The translations under genes were made by a program, and so were the position numbers. Source: Synergistaceae bacterium (GTDB lineage: Bacteria > Synergistota > Synergistia > Synergistales > Aminobacteriaceae). Taken from it: a stretch of DNA of 64,000 nucleotides. This document shows positions 29,722-38,654 of this stretch, one piece after another; position 1 is the stretch's first letter, and each line of letters begins with the position of its first letter. A model generated the notes under the pieces. That model was not told the origin of the DNA. It searched no databases and saw only the letters and a program-made list of their open reading frames with translations. The DNA lies in assembly GCA_018436725.1 (NCBI GenBank), contig JAHDKT010000013.1, forward strand, positions 172,925-236,924, given 5' to 3'.

Positions 29722-29982
29722 ATGTGTCTTGCTGTTCCTCACGTCATTCAGGAAATCCTGGACGGGAAAAAAGCGGTTGCTCTTGCCGGAGCCGTCCGGA
29801 CGGAGATACGAACCGATCTCGTAGATTCTCTCTCCTGCGGAGATACTGTGCTTGTCCACGCGGGGTTTGCTATAGAAAAGCTCTCTCCTGCGGATTCGGA
29901 AGAACTGCTCGCACTTTGGGAGGAGGTCCGGAGTCTCGCCGGAGAGACTCTCAGGGGTAGCCTGACGCACGATGCTGTCTAA
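29722..29982 (+). CDS. hypC: [NiFe]-hydrogenase maturation chaperone HypC
   Basis: 86 aa chaperone that, with HypD, assembles the Fe(CN)2CO unit and delivers it to the hydrogenase large subunit. It starts MCLAVP with the essential Cys2; the OB-like core TDLVDSLSCGDTVLVHAGFAIEKL is typical. AAAAGGAG lies 7-8 nt upstream. A TACAAT -10-like hexamer at about 29692 with a poor -35 may drive it. It overlaps hypD by 11 nt. Confidence 0.95.
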   Translation: MCLAVPHVIQEILDGKKAVALAGAVRTEIRTDLVDSLSCGDTVLVHAGFAIEKLSPADSEELLALWEEVRSLAGETLRGSLTHDAV

Positions 29983-31045
29983 CGTAGCCGCAGCCTCGGA
30001 GGCGCTGAAAACGCTCGTCGCCGCGCCGATCTCGGTGATGGAGGTATGCGGCACACACACGGTTTCCATCTTCCGCACCGGACTTCGCAGTCTGCTTCCT
30101 CAGTCGCTTCGCCTTGTTTCGGGGCCGGGATGCCCCGTATGCGTAACTGACCAGGGGGAGATTGACTGCGCGCTCTCCCTCCTGGAGACGGGCGCGATTG
30201 TCGCCGCGTACGGCGATATGTTCCGCGTCCCCGGTAAATCAGGTTCTCTCGCGTCGAAACGGAGCGCCGGTTTCGACGCGCGATTGGTGACAAGCGCCTC
30301 CGACGTTCTTGCGATCGCAGAAAATGAACCCCGGAACGAGGTGGTCTTTCTCGCCGTCGGCTTTGAAACCACTGCGCCCGCGACAGCCGCGCTTGTACTT
30401 GAAGCCTCCGAGAGGAACATCGCCAATCTTTCGATTCTTTCGTTTCATAAGCGAACGCCTCCCGCCCTCAAAGCACTCTCTGCCGACCCCGCTCTTGCGA
30501 TCTCCGGTTTTCTTCTTCCGGGACATGTTTGCGTCATCCTCGGCCACGAACCGTTTCGCTTCCTGGCGGAGCAGCATGGGATTCCGGCAGTTATTGCAGG
30601 GTTCGACCCTGAACAGATTATGCTCGGGCTCGTAGCGATCGCGCTTCAGAAAAAACAGGGTGAGGCGACTCTTCGCTCGGTCTACGGACAGGCGGTACGC
30701 CCCGAAGGGAACACAAAAGCGCGGGAGCTCATGGAGAGTGTTTTTATCAGCAAAGACGCTTCGTGGAGAGGACTTGGAATTCTTCCCGATTCCGGACTTG
30801 TTCTCCGGGAAGAATTCACTCGCTTTGACGCCGAAAAACGATTTGGTCTCTCGCGTCTCCCTGGCGAGTCTCCGGCCGGCTGCCGATGCGGCGAAGTGCT
30901 CACCGGAAGGATAACTCCTACCGAGTGCCCCCTCTTCAGGACAGCCTGCACCCCCGTCTCCCCGGTAGGCCCCTGCATGGTTTCCGGAGAGGGCACATGC
31001 GGCGCGTACTTTCGTTATCACAGAACAAACGGAGGGAAACAATGA
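29972..31045 (+). CDS. hypD: Hydrogenase maturation factor HypD
   Basis: 357 aa iron-sulfur protein on which the Fe(CN)2CO cofactor is built. Signature segments are MEVCGTHT (about 23-30), GPGCPVCVT (about 52-60), FLAVGFETTAP, GFLLPGHVCVILG and C-terminal cysteines (AGCRCGEVL, CPLFRTACTP), the last group holding the 4Fe-4S cluster. It is complete, and it overlaps hypC by 11 nt and hypE by 4 nt. Confidence 0.97.
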   Translation: MLSNVAAASEALKTLVAAPISVMEVCGTHTVSIFRTGLRSLLPQSLRLVSGPGCPVCVTDQGEIDCALSLLETGAIVAAYGDMFRVPGKSGSLASKRSAGFDARLVTSASDVLAIAENEPRNEVVFLAVGFETTAPATAALVLEASERNIANLSILSFHKRTPPALKALSADPALAISGFLLPGHVCVILGHEPFRFLAEQHGIPAVIAGFDPEQIMLGLVAIALQKKQGEATLRSVYGQAVRPEGNTKARELMESVFISKDASWRGLGILPDSGLVLREEFTRFDAEKRFGLSRLPGESPAGCRCGEVLTGRITPTECPLFRTACTPVSPVGPCMVSGEGTCGAYFRYHRTNGGKQ

Positions 31046-32034
31046 ATACGGTGACGCTTGGGCACGGAAGCGGAGGCAGACAGAGTCACGAACTTGTGGA
31101 AATGCTGCTTGAAGGTTTCCGGAAACGGAGTATCGGGCCGGAATTGGAGGACGCAGCCCTTCTTCCGGGAGGCTACGCTATGACGGTCGACGGGTTCACA
31201 GTCTCCCCCCGAAAGTTTCCCGGCGGAGATATCGGGCATCTCTGCGTCTGCGGCTGTGCGAACGACCTTGCAGTCCGGGGCGCTTCTCCGGACTTCCTCG
31301 GAATAGGACTGATTATCGAGGAGGGGTTTCCTTCCGGGGAGCTTGCGGAATACATGGAGAGCGCGGCCGCTACCTGCGAATCCCTCGGAATGACCCTTGC
31401 CGCAGGCGATACCAAAGTCGTTCCTTCCGGAGCCGTAGACGGCGTCTACTTCTCCGGGAGCGCTTTCGGGAGAGTACACACGGTCCATCCTCTCAGCATG
31501 TCGAATATCCGGGAGGGGGACTCGCTGATCGTTTCGACCTCCATCGGCCGCCACGGCGCCGCGATCGCCGCGGCCAGGTTCAACCTCTCCGTCGACGGAC
31601 TCGAAAGCGACTGTGCAGCGCTCTGGCCGCTCATCAAACCGCTCTTGTCATTCGAAGGCCTTCACTGCATGAGAGACTGCACCCGCGGGGGGCTGGGAAC
31701 CGTTCTCTGCGAATGGGCGGAGTCGGCGAGTCTCCACATTTCGCTTGATGAATCATCTCTTCCCGTTGACGACACAGTCCGCTCTCTGTGCGACGTTTTG
31801 GGATTCGATCCGATATACATGGCGTGCGAGGGGTGTATCGTTCTTGCCGTCTCAGAAGACTCCGCACAGGAAGTAGTCAACGTCCTCCAAAACTCACCGC
31901 TTTGCGCCGACGCCGCGATTATCGGGACCGTCACCCGAGGAGAACCGAGAGGCATGGTTTCCATGAGGACCTCTATCGGAGGGGAACGCCTTGTTGACAT
32001 GCCGTTCGGGGAGCTGCTTCCCAGAATTTGCTGA
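31042..32034 (+). CDS. hypE: Hydrogenase maturation factor HypE
   Basis: Dehydrates a thiocarboxamide on its own C-terminal cysteine to thiocyanate, the source of the CN ligands. The 330 aa protein starts MNTVTLGHGSGGRQSHELV and ends PRIC, with the functional terminal Cys present. ATP-binding GxGxG-type and DCTRGGLGTVL motifs are seen. The ATG (31042) overlaps the hypD stop (ATGA); GGAGGG precedes it. HypA, HypB, HypF and any hydrogenase subunits are not in this window. Confidence 0.97.
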   Translation: MNTVTLGHGSGGRQSHELVEMLLEGFRKRSIGPELEDAALLPGGYAMTVDGFTVSPRKFPGGDIGHLCVCGCANDLAVRGASPDFLGIGLIIEEGFPSGELAEYMESAAATCESLGMTLAAGDTKVVPSGAVDGVYFSGSAFGRVHTVHPLSMSNIREGDSLIVSTSIGRHGAAIAAARFNLSVDGLESDCAALWPLIKPLLSFEGLHCMRDCTRGGLGTVLCEWAESASLHISLDESSLPVDDTVRSLCDVLGFDPIYMACEGCIVLAVSEDSAQEVVNVLQNSPLCADAAIIGTVTRGEPRGMVSMRTSIGGERLVDMPFGELLPRIC

Positions 32035-32058
32035 AGGGATTTCCGGCCCGGAAGCTTC

Positions 32059-32116
32059 AAGGACAAAGACGAAAGAGGGAGGCGCATATGCGCCTCCCTC
32101 TTTCGTCTTTGTCCTT
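32059..32116. terminator. 58-nt perfect inverted repeat between hypE and ymdB (probable bidirectional terminator)
   Basis: Two 29-nt arms are perfectly complementary with their centre between 32087 and 32088 (core GCGCAT/ATGCGC). As RNA this is a very long perfect hairpin 25 nt after the hypE stop and just beyond the ymdB stop, suitable for ending both convergent transcripts. Flanking T-tracts are only moderate on either strand. Confidence 0.75.
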
Positions 32117-32125
32117 CAGTCGTTT

Positions 32126-32905
32126 TCAGTGAGACAGTCTTTCGTTGATTCTCGTTATGCCGACCGCTCTTCCGGTTTCATCATCGAGCGTAATAACAAC
32201 TCCGTTGAATGCAAGGCCGTCCCCGGAAACTTCAAACTTGGAAGGCATCCCCGTCAGGTACCTCGGAAGAACGCCTTCGAGCTTCATGCCGATGGAGCTT
32301 CTGTGCCCGCCGGTCATACCGGCGTCCGTGATGTATGCAGTTCCCTGCGGAAGTATCTCCTCGTCGGCGGTCTGGACGTGCGTATGCGTTCCCAAGAGGG
32401 CTGCGACTCTCCCATCCAGATAGTACCCGAGCGCTTTTTTTTCAGAAGTCGCCTCCGCGTGGAAATCAATCACGAGCGGAACATCGCCCGCCGCGGCCAC
32501 AAGTTCATCCGCTTTGCGAAAGGGGCAATCGAGGGGAGGCATAAAAACCCTTCCCTGCAGGTTCGCCACCATCAGGCGTCGTTCTCCGTTCTCAAGCAGC
32601 ATCGCCCCCTGGCCCGGACATACGTCCGGGTAGTTCGCCGGGCGAACGATCCTCGATTCGGCAGCCAGCACCGGAACGCCTTCGCTCTTGTCCCAGATAT
32701 GATTGCCTGAAGTCATTCCGGAGATCCCCATGGCGAACAGCTCATTGACAATTTTCTGGGTAATGCCTTTCCCGGCGGCGGCATTTTCGCAGTTGGCGAG
32801 GACAAAATCAAATCCTCCCTCGCGCTCCGACAGCTGCGGAAGAAAGGCGGCGACAGCCTTTCTTCCCGGGCTTCCCATGATATCGCCGATAAAAAGAATC
32901 TTCAT
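32126..32905 (-). CDS. ymdB: YmdB-family metallophosphoesterase (2',3'-cyclic nucleotide phosphodiesterase)
   Basis: 259 aa calcineurin-like phosphoesterase; YmdB proteins hydrolyse 2',3'-cyclic nucleotides and affect RNA turnover and biofilm choices in Bacillus. Metal-ligand motifs are all present: IGDIMGSPG, NCENAAAG, GNHIWD, DFHAEATSEK and GTHTHVQTAD. It follows rny by 5 nt, the same pairing as in Firmicutes. There is no good Shine-Dalgarno sequence, so translation is probably coupled to rny. Confidence 0.95.
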   Translation of the reverse strand: MKILFIGDIMGSPGRKAVAAFLPQLSEREGGFDFVLANCENAAAGKGITQKIVNELFAMGISGMTSGNHIWDKSEGVPVLAAESRIVRPANYPDVCPGQGAMLLENGERRLMVANLQGRVFMPPLDCPFRKADELVAAAGDVPLVIDFHAEATSEKKALGYYLDGRVAALLGTHTHVQTADEEILPQGTAYITDAGMTGGHRSSIGMKLEGVLPRYLTGMPSKFEVSGDGLAFNGVVITLDDETGRAVGITRINERLSH

Positions 32906-32910
32906 AGCGG

Positions 32911-34452
32911 TTACTTCGCGTACTCCGTGGCGCGCGTCTCCTTCGTCGCTGTAACTTTTATCTGGCCGGGATACTTCATCTCTTCTTCAATCTTTCGGGC
33001 AATATCGTACGCAATTTTATGCACGATCGCATCGTCGGTAATATTCGGGGTCACCACCACGCGAATTTCGCGCCCGGCCTGGATTGCGTACGCCTTGCTG
33101 ACTCCGTTGAACGTCTTTGCGAGTTCCTCGAGTTTTTCAAGACGTTTGACATAGGCGTCGAGGCTTTCGCGGCGCGCCCCGGGACGCGATGCGCTTACTG
33201 CGTCCGCGGAGGCGACGATGACATCGTAGATGCTTTTCGCTTCCTGATCTTCGTGATGCGAAGCGATAGCGCTTACGACCTCGGGACTTTCGTTGAACCG
33301 TCGCGCAAGATCCGCGCCGATCAGAGCGTGGGGACCTTCTACCTGATGATCCACGGCCTTGCCCAGATCATGGAGCAGACCAGCCCGACGGGCGATTTCC
33401 TCGTCAATGCCCAGTTCAGCGGCGATCATTCCGGACACGTACGCCACTTCAAGGCTGTGCTGAAGCGCATTTTGCCCGTAGCTGAACCGGAATTTGAGCT
33501 GACCGAGAGTTCGTACCAGCTCCGGGTGCATATTTTTGACGCCGGTCTCCAGCAGAGCGCTCTCGCCGGCCTCCATAATCTGATTCTCCACATCCTTGGT
33601 TGCCTTCTCGATAAGCTCCTCGATCCTGGCCGGATGTATTCTTCCGTCGGTCACGAGACGTTCCAGCGACAGTCTGGCGATCTCGCGGCGCACAGGGTCG
33701 AAGCTGCTCAGCGTAACGGCTTCCGGTGTGTCGTCGACGATAAGGTCTACTCCCGCCAGGGTTTCGAAGGTACGGATGTTCCGTCCCTCTCTGCCGATAA
33801 TTCTTCCCTTCATCTCGTCCGAGGGAAGATGCACCACGCTCACTGCCGATTCCGATGTGTGCTCGACTGCACAGCGCTGTACCGCCGTCACGATAATCTC
33901 ACGCGCTTTTCTGTCCGCCTCGCGCTTTGTTTTCTCTTCAAGTTCCTTGATACGAAGACCGAGGAAATGCTGCGCATCCTCCTCCGTTTGGCGAAGAAGT
34001 AATTCCCTTGCTTCCTCGCTCGTCATGCGGGCGATTTCTTCGAGGCGTTCCAGCTGTTTCTTTTTGATTTCGTCGAGTTCGAGCATCCTGTTCTCCAGCT
34101 CTTCCTGCTTTGCCTTCAACTCCTCTTCACGGTGGGCAACGCGGTCCAGCTTTTTATCCAGGTTCTCCTCTTTCTGCTCCAAACGACGTTCGGCGCGTTG
34201 AAGTTCCGAACGGCGTTCCTTACCTTCGCGTTCGACCTCCTGGCGAAGTTTGAAGATCTCTTCTTTCGCCTCGGTGAGTTTCTCGCGTTTCCCCTGCTCG
34301 GCCGCCATGGCGGCTTCCCGCAAAATAGCCCGAGCCTGCGCCTTTGCATTTTCGATGTTCTTGATTCCGAAAGATTTGGAAAGCAGGAACCCCGCTCCAA
34401 TTCCAGCGGCGACTCCTACAACGAGCGCCACAATTGCAGTAAAAAAGTTCAT
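32911..34452 (-). CDS. rny: Ribonuclease Y
   Basis: Membrane-anchored endoribonuclease that starts mRNA decay. The 513 aa protein has an N-terminal TM helix (about 4-25), a long charged coiled coil (about 35-200), a KH domain with the RIIGREGRNIRTFE loop (about 215-230) and an HD domain with GLLHDLGKAVDH (about 345). It is complete. GAGGAG lies 13 nt before the ATG, somewhat far. A TATAAT-like -10 at 34473-34478 in the 94-nt recX-rny gap may provide a separate promoter. Confidence 0.97.
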   Translation of the reverse strand: MNFFTAIVALVVGVAAGIGAGFLLSKSFGIKNIENAKAQARAILREAAMAAEQGKREKLTEAKEEIFKLRQEVEREGKERRSELQRAERRLEQKEENLDKKLDRVAHREEELKAKQEELENRMLELDEIKKKQLERLEEIARMTSEEARELLLRQTEEDAQHFLGLRIKELEEKTKREADRKAREIIVTAVQRCAVEHTSESAVSVVHLPSDEMKGRIIGREGRNIRTFETLAGVDLIVDDTPEAVTLSSFDPVRREIARLSLERLVTDGRIHPARIEELIEKATKDVENQIMEAGESALLETGVKNMHPELVRTLGQLKFRFSYGQNALQHSLEVAYVSGMIAAELGIDEEIARRAGLLHDLGKAVDHQVEGPHALIGADLARRFNESPEVVSAIASHHEDQEAKSIYDVIVASADAVSASRPGARRESLDAYVKRLEKLEELAKTFNGVSKAYAIQAGREIRVVVTPNITDDAIVHKIAYDIARKIEEEMKYPGQIKVTATKETRATEYAK

Positions 34453-34546
34453 AGTATCATGATCACTCCTCGATTATATTTTCAAGGTGCCTTTGTACTC
34501 CACGCCATGGAAGGCACTCTCTCCCATGACCTCTTTATTTTACAGG

Positions 34547-35005
34547 TCAAAGTTCCCCCTCACAAGCCCTTTCAAGAGCATTTCTGCATGCATTCCCCGA
34601 AAAACCGCGCCGAAGCAGTCTCTCGCCTATCTTTCGCCGATCTATTCCCATCCGGATCCATTCGCCGGCAAGCGCAGCCGCATTCTCATCCTCATCTTTT
34701 CCTTCAAGGGCCTTGAGTATATGCTCCTGCGCAACGCCTCTCCTCCGCAACTCGTCCCGAAGTCTGTATACTCCCCATTCCGGATGCGATTCCACAAAAA
34801 GAAGGGCGTAGGCGCCGTCATCGAAAAAACCGGCTTCCTCGTACTTGTCTATGAGCTTTTCCGCTTCTTCCTCCGGAATCCCCCTGCCTTGAAGCTTGCG
34901 AAGAACGACAGCCTTCGTCCAGACGCCGTTTGAAAGCAGCGAATGCAGATATGCCTCCGGGTTCTTTGCGCCGGGTATTTTTTTTCTTTCAGGCTGTTTC
35001 GACAA
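34547..35005 (-). CDS. recX: Regulatory protein RecX
   Basis: 152 aa helical-repeat protein; RecX binds RecA filaments and limits recombination. Typical three-helix units are seen (LLSNGVWTKAVVLRKLQGRGIPEEEAEKLIDKYEEAGFFDDGAYALLFVES..., WGVYRLRDELRRRGV, IGERLLRRGFSGNACRNAL). The start is a TTG (35005) with GGGAGG 10 nt upstream, inside the last codons of recG (17-nt overlap). RecA itself is not in the window. Confidence 0.88.
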   Translation of the reverse strand: MSKQPERKKIPGAKNPEAYLHSLLSNGVWTKAVVLRKLQGRGIPEEEAEKLIDKYEEAGFFDDGAYALLFVESHPEWGVYRLRDELRRRGVAQEHILKALEGKDEDENAAALAGEWIRMGIDRRKIGERLLRRGFSGNACRNALERACEGEL

Positions 35006-37064
35006 GATTCAGCGACCTCCCGAGGACATGAAATACGCGATCCGCCAGAAGCGGCGTATTCCTGAGTTCCGGATCCTCCCCGACAAGAGCGAATGCTTCC
35101 GCTCGCGCAAGCCGGAGGATCTCCTGGTCTTTTAAAAGATCGGCAATACGAAAATCCGTCACACCGGACTGGCGGACGCCGCAGACTTCCCCGGGACCAC
35201 GAAGCCGGAGATCCGCCTCCGCAATAGCAAAGCCGTCATCCGAGGAGCAGAACGCCTCGATTCTCTGCCTGCTTTCCGGAGTCGACGGCGTACACACAAG
35301 AATGCAGAATCCCTCCGCATTTCCTCTGCCGATTCTACCTCTCAGCTGATGAAGCTGGGAAAGCCCGAATCGGACCGCGTCCTCGACAACCATCACTGTC
35401 GCCTCGGGAACATCCACCCCAACCTCGACCACCGTGGTAGAGACAAGAAGCCGTGTGACGCCGCTCCGAAAATCCTCCATCGCCCGTTCCTTCTCCGCAA
35501 GCGGGAGTCTTCCGTGGAGCAGCCCCACTCCGTAGGCTCCGAATTCCGCGGAGAGATCTTCGAACCTCGCCGTCGCCGCGGCAAGGTCGGAGTCGCTCTC
35601 TTCGATGAGAGGGCATATCCAGTACGCGCGCTCTCCCAAGTGAAATCGTTCTTTTAAAAAACGCAGAACTGCGGGCAGTTTTTTCGGCGAAACCGCACTC
35701 GTCTTCACTCCTTTTCTTCCGGGCGGCATACCTGAGATCACGGATACAGAGAGATCTCCGTAGACGGTCAGCGTCAGCGTGCGAGGAATCGGCGTCGCCG
35801 TCATCACTAAAACGTGCGGCGCGCTTCCCTTGGCGCGGAAGGTATGCTTCTGGAGGACGCCGAAACGGTGCTGTTCGTCGACGATGGCAAGGCCCAATCG
35901 AGCAAACGATACTCCTTCCGAGAAGAGAGCGTGCGTCCCTATAACAACGGCTATTTCGCCGGATTCAAGACCGGCGTATACCTCTTTTTTTTCTTTGACG
36001 CCGAGAGAGCCGGTCAGCAAGGCGCACGGAATTCCAAGAGCAGTAAAAACAGGTGAAAGGCGGAGGAAGTGCTGGCGGGCAAGAATCTCGGTCGGGGCCA
36101 GAAGAGCCCCCTGACACTCCCCGTCGAGCGCGGCGAGCAATGCGATAAGCGCGACGACGGTCTTTCCCGATCCCACGTCTCCCTGAAGAAGACGATTCAT
36201 AGGCGCCGTGCGCTCCATATCCGAGAGGATGTCCTCCACGGCACTCCTCTGTCCTTCTGTAAGCACAAACGGAAGGAAGCGATTCATATACTCTTCGACA
36301 AAATGCCCACGGACAAGCGAAGGGGCTCGTTCAAGGGGTTTTTCGGCCCTGTTCCTTCGCAGCGCAAGCCCCGCCTGCAGGAGAAAGAATTCGTCGAAGA
36401 CAAGGCGTCTCCTGGCAGTCTTCCAGTTCTCCCGCGACGTCGGGTAGTGTATTTCCCTCATCGCCTCAGTCAATTCGCATAAGCGGCGGCGCTCCCGCAA
36501 AGATACGGGAAGAAACTCTTCCAGCAGGGGAAGATACTCCTCCAGAGCTGTCCGCACAATGCGGCGCAGCGTCTTCTGATGCAGCCCCGCAGTCGCCGGA
36601 TACAGAGGAACAATCGAGAGCAGCTCCTCTTCTCCGTCATCCTCTTCAAGCACTTCAAATTCAGGCGCTACAAGCTGAGGAACGCCGTTGCGCAGCTCCA
36701 CCCTACCGAACAGAGCAACCCTGAGTCCTGAACGAAAGGTGTTCTCAAGTCCAACTCTGTTGAACCAGACAGCCTTCGCCATCCCCTGGCCATCGGAAAT
36801 CAGCACAGTGGTCAGAGAGAGTTGCTTTTTTGCCGTTGTCCGTTTTTCAACAGCGACAACTCTGGCGATCACCGTCGTGGCTGTTCCGGGCCTGAGAGAC
36901 GAAAGCGGCGTCAGCGTTCTCCTGTCTTCGTACCGGCGGGGAAAAAGAAACAGGAGATCCTCTGCCGTGAAAACACCGAGGTTGGCCAACTGACGTTCTC
37001 TGGAAGGGCCGACTCCCTTCACGAAACGAACGGGGTCGGACAGGTCCGCTCGGCGAATAGTCAC
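34989..37064 (-). CDS. recG: ATP-dependent DNA helicase RecG
   Basis: Branch-migration helicase that rescues stalled forks. The 691 aa protein has an N-terminal wedge/OB domain (about 60-150), Walker A LLQGDVGSGKT (about 290), the DEQHRFG box, TATPIPRT and the C-terminal helicase motif VGVDVPEATVMVVEDAVRFGLSQLHQLRGRIGRG. It starts at a GTG that overlaps the divIVA stop (GTGA). Confidence 0.97.
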   Translation of the reverse strand: MTIRRADLSDPVRFVKGVGPSRERQLANLGVFTAEDLLFLFPRRYEDRRTLTPLSSLRPGTATTVIARVVAVEKRTTAKKQLSLTTVLISDGQGMAKAVWFNRVGLENTFRSGLRVALFGRVELRNGVPQLVAPEFEVLEEDDGEEELLSIVPLYPATAGLHQKTLRRIVRTALEEYLPLLEEFLPVSLRERRRLCELTEAMREIHYPTSRENWKTARRRLVFDEFFLLQAGLALRRNRAEKPLERAPSLVRGHFVEEYMNRFLPFVLTEGQRSAVEDILSDMERTAPMNRLLQGDVGSGKTVVALIALLAALDGECQGALLAPTEILARQHFLRLSPVFTALGIPCALLTGSLGVKEKKEVYAGLESGEIAVVIGTHALFSEGVSFARLGLAIVDEQHRFGVLQKHTFRAKGSAPHVLVMTATPIPRTLTLTVYGDLSVSVISGMPPGRKGVKTSAVSPKKLPAVLRFLKERFHLGERAYWICPLIEESDSDLAAATARFEDLSAEFGAYGVGLLHGRLPLAEKERAMEDFRSGVTRLLVSTTVVEVGVDVPEATVMVVEDAVRFGLSQLHQLRGRIGRGNAEGFCILVCTPSTPESRQRIEAFCSSDDGFAIAEADLRLRGPGEVCGVRQSGVTDFRIADLLKDQEILRLARAEAFALVGEDPELRNTPLLADRVFHVLGRSLNLVETA

Positions 37065-37564
37065 TTGAGCACATCGTCCTCCGTCGGTTCAGCACCGTCG
37101 TTCTCGTCGGGATCTTCCTCATCGCGTTCAATAAGGGAAGAAAAACGGGAGAGGAGTGCGCAAAAGTCGGCTTTAAACTCCTGTTTGAGCTGCCTGATAT
37201 GATTGATCTCCTTGCGCTCCCGCTCCTTCGAGGCTTCCGCCTCCTGAATGATCTGTTCCGCCTTCGACTTCGCCTCCAGTATGATAGCCTCTGACTGGCG
37301 GTTTGCAGCTTCTTCCTTGGCATCCGCAGTTTTCTGCGCCATGAGCAGAGTTCCGGAGAGCGTTTCTTTCAGGCTTTCAAACTCCCGGATCTTGTCCTCC
37401 AGGCGGGCGGCATAGCGTTCAAGATCGGCATACTGGACGCAGTACTTCTGGATATCCTCGGCAACCTGGTCGAGGAATTGGTCAACTTCCGTTGCGGAAT
37501 ACCCTCTCATCGCCTTTGAAAAGCGTTTGCTTTCCACATCGCGAGCTGTCAGCAGATCAGGCAC
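37061..37564 (-). CDS. divIVA: DivIVA-domain protein
   Basis: 167 aa coiled-coil protein that marks curved membranes at poles and septa. The N-terminal membrane-binding domain has the conserved KRFSKAMRGYSATEVDQFLDQVAEDIQ (about 14-40), followed by a long coiled coil to about 150 and an acidic tail. The GTG start overlaps the sepF stop by 8 nt, with GGGAGGAAG upstream. It sits in a sepF-divIVA cluster like those of Firmicutes, with recG-recX downstream. Confidence 0.93.
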   Translation of the reverse strand: MPDLLTARDVESKRFSKAMRGYSATEVDQFLDQVAEDIQKYCVQYADLERYAARLEDKIREFESLKETLSGTLLMAQKTADAKEEAANRQSEAIILEAKSKAEQIIQEAEASKERERKEINHIRQLKQEFKADFCALLSRFSSLIERDEEDPDENDGAEPTEDDVLK

Positions 37565-37937
37565 CGTCTTCTTCCTCCCATTCTTCTATCATGCTCTTCC
37601 GCGGCGCCGCGAGAAAAATCCCGCTTGCTGCCCGCAGAACAGTACCTCTGTTTGCAAAAGCCACTCCGCAGAGGAAATCGAGCAGACTCTGTCCCTCTTC
37701 CCGTTCAAGACCCCGAAGATCGACGAGCAGAAGTTTTCCCTTACGGAGAGCCAGGGCAAGCTCTTCTTTTCTTTGTACTCCCTCAAGACCGCGGGCGATA
37801 AGAATCACCGCGCTTTCAGGAACCGGCTTCAGTACGCGGGCCTCTCTTGTTTCGAGTTCCGCCGTCTCCCCCGCGCCTTCCTCTTCTTCGGCAGCCGGGT
37901 CAACGAGCCCCAGAAAGGCCATCATTCGTTCCAACAA
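37557..37937 (-). CDS. sepF: SepF-like cell division protein
   Basis: 126 aa protein; SepF binds FtsZ and tethers it to the membrane. It has the short N-terminal amphipathic helix (LERMMAFLGLVD), an acidic linker, and the compact C-terminal domain VLKPVPESAVILIARGLEGVQRKEELALALRKGKLLLVDLRGLEREEGQSLLDFLCG. The start is a TTG at 37937, 7 nt after GGAGG; the ATG at 37925 is too far from it. Confidence 0.88.
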   Translation of the reverse strand: MLERMMAFLGLVDPAAEEEEGAGETAELETREARVLKPVPESAVILIARGLEGVQRKEELALALRKGKLLLVDLRGLEREEGQSLLDFLCGVAFANRGTVLRAASGIFLAAPRKSMIEEWEEEDGA

Positions 37938-37961
37938 GGCATCACCTCCCGCTGCGGCGTA

Positions 37962-38654
37962 TCAGGTACGTTTTCCGAAGATAGCGGAGCCGATACGGAC
38001 CATCGTACTTCCCTCTTGAACAGCCCATTCGTAATCTCCGCTCATCCCCATGGAAAGCTCTTTCAAGCGGAGACCGAACGCTCCGCTCAAAGAATCCCTG
38101 ATCCCCCGCAGCAGCGCGAAGGCTCTTCGTACCTCCGCCTCGTCATCGGTCAAAGGTCCCACAGTCATCAGGCCTTCTACCTGAAGCGCGGGACATTCCT
38201 TCATCACGCTCTCAAGAAGCGGCGCCGCGTCGGAAGGAGCAGTACCATGCTTGCTCTCCTCTCCGGAAGTATTCACCTCAATGAGCACCGGAAGACGCAT
38301 TTTTTTCTCTTCCGCAACACGCGAGAGAGCCCTGGCGAGCGACAATGAATCCAGGGAATCGACCGTGGATGCAAATTCAAGAACCTTCCTCACTTTGTTT
38401 CCTTGCAGATGCCCGATAAAACGCCACTCTATGGAAGGACCGCTCCAAAGACTTCGCTTCTCCGAGAGTTCCTGTACCCGGTTCTCCCCTATCGAGACGA
38501 CGCCGCACCGGACGGCTTCAAGAATATCCTCCACCGGATAGGTTTTTGTCACCGCGACAAGCCGAACGTCTTCGTCATTCCTTCCGCTTTTGCGGACAGC
38601 ATCGGCAAGTTTTTCCCGCACACGTTGAAGGTTATTGTGTATTGCACTCACCAT
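37962..38654 (-). CDS. yggS: PLP homeostasis protein (YggS/YlmE family)
   Basis: 230 aa single-domain PLP-binding protein that buffers pyridoxal phosphate. It has the PLP lysine in RLVAVTKTYP (K37), IGENRVQEL, EWRFIGHLQGNKVR and LSMGMSGDYEWAVQEGSTMVRIGSAIFG, all family hallmarks. The ATG at 38654 fits the family N-terminus; the open frame upstream is the HlyD-like gene's other frame. It overlaps that gene by 7 nt. Confidence 0.96.
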   Translation of the reverse strand: MVSAIHNNLQRVREKLADAVRKSGRNDEDVRLVAVTKTYPVEDILEAVRCGVVSIGENRVQELSEKRSLWSGPSIEWRFIGHLQGNKVRKVLEFASTVDSLDSLSLARALSRVAEEKKMRLPVLIEVNTSGEESKHGTAPSDAAPLLESVMKECPALQVEGLMTVGPLTDDEAEVRRAFALLRGIRDSLSGAFGLRLKELSMGMSGDYEWAVQEGSTMVRIGSAIFGKRT

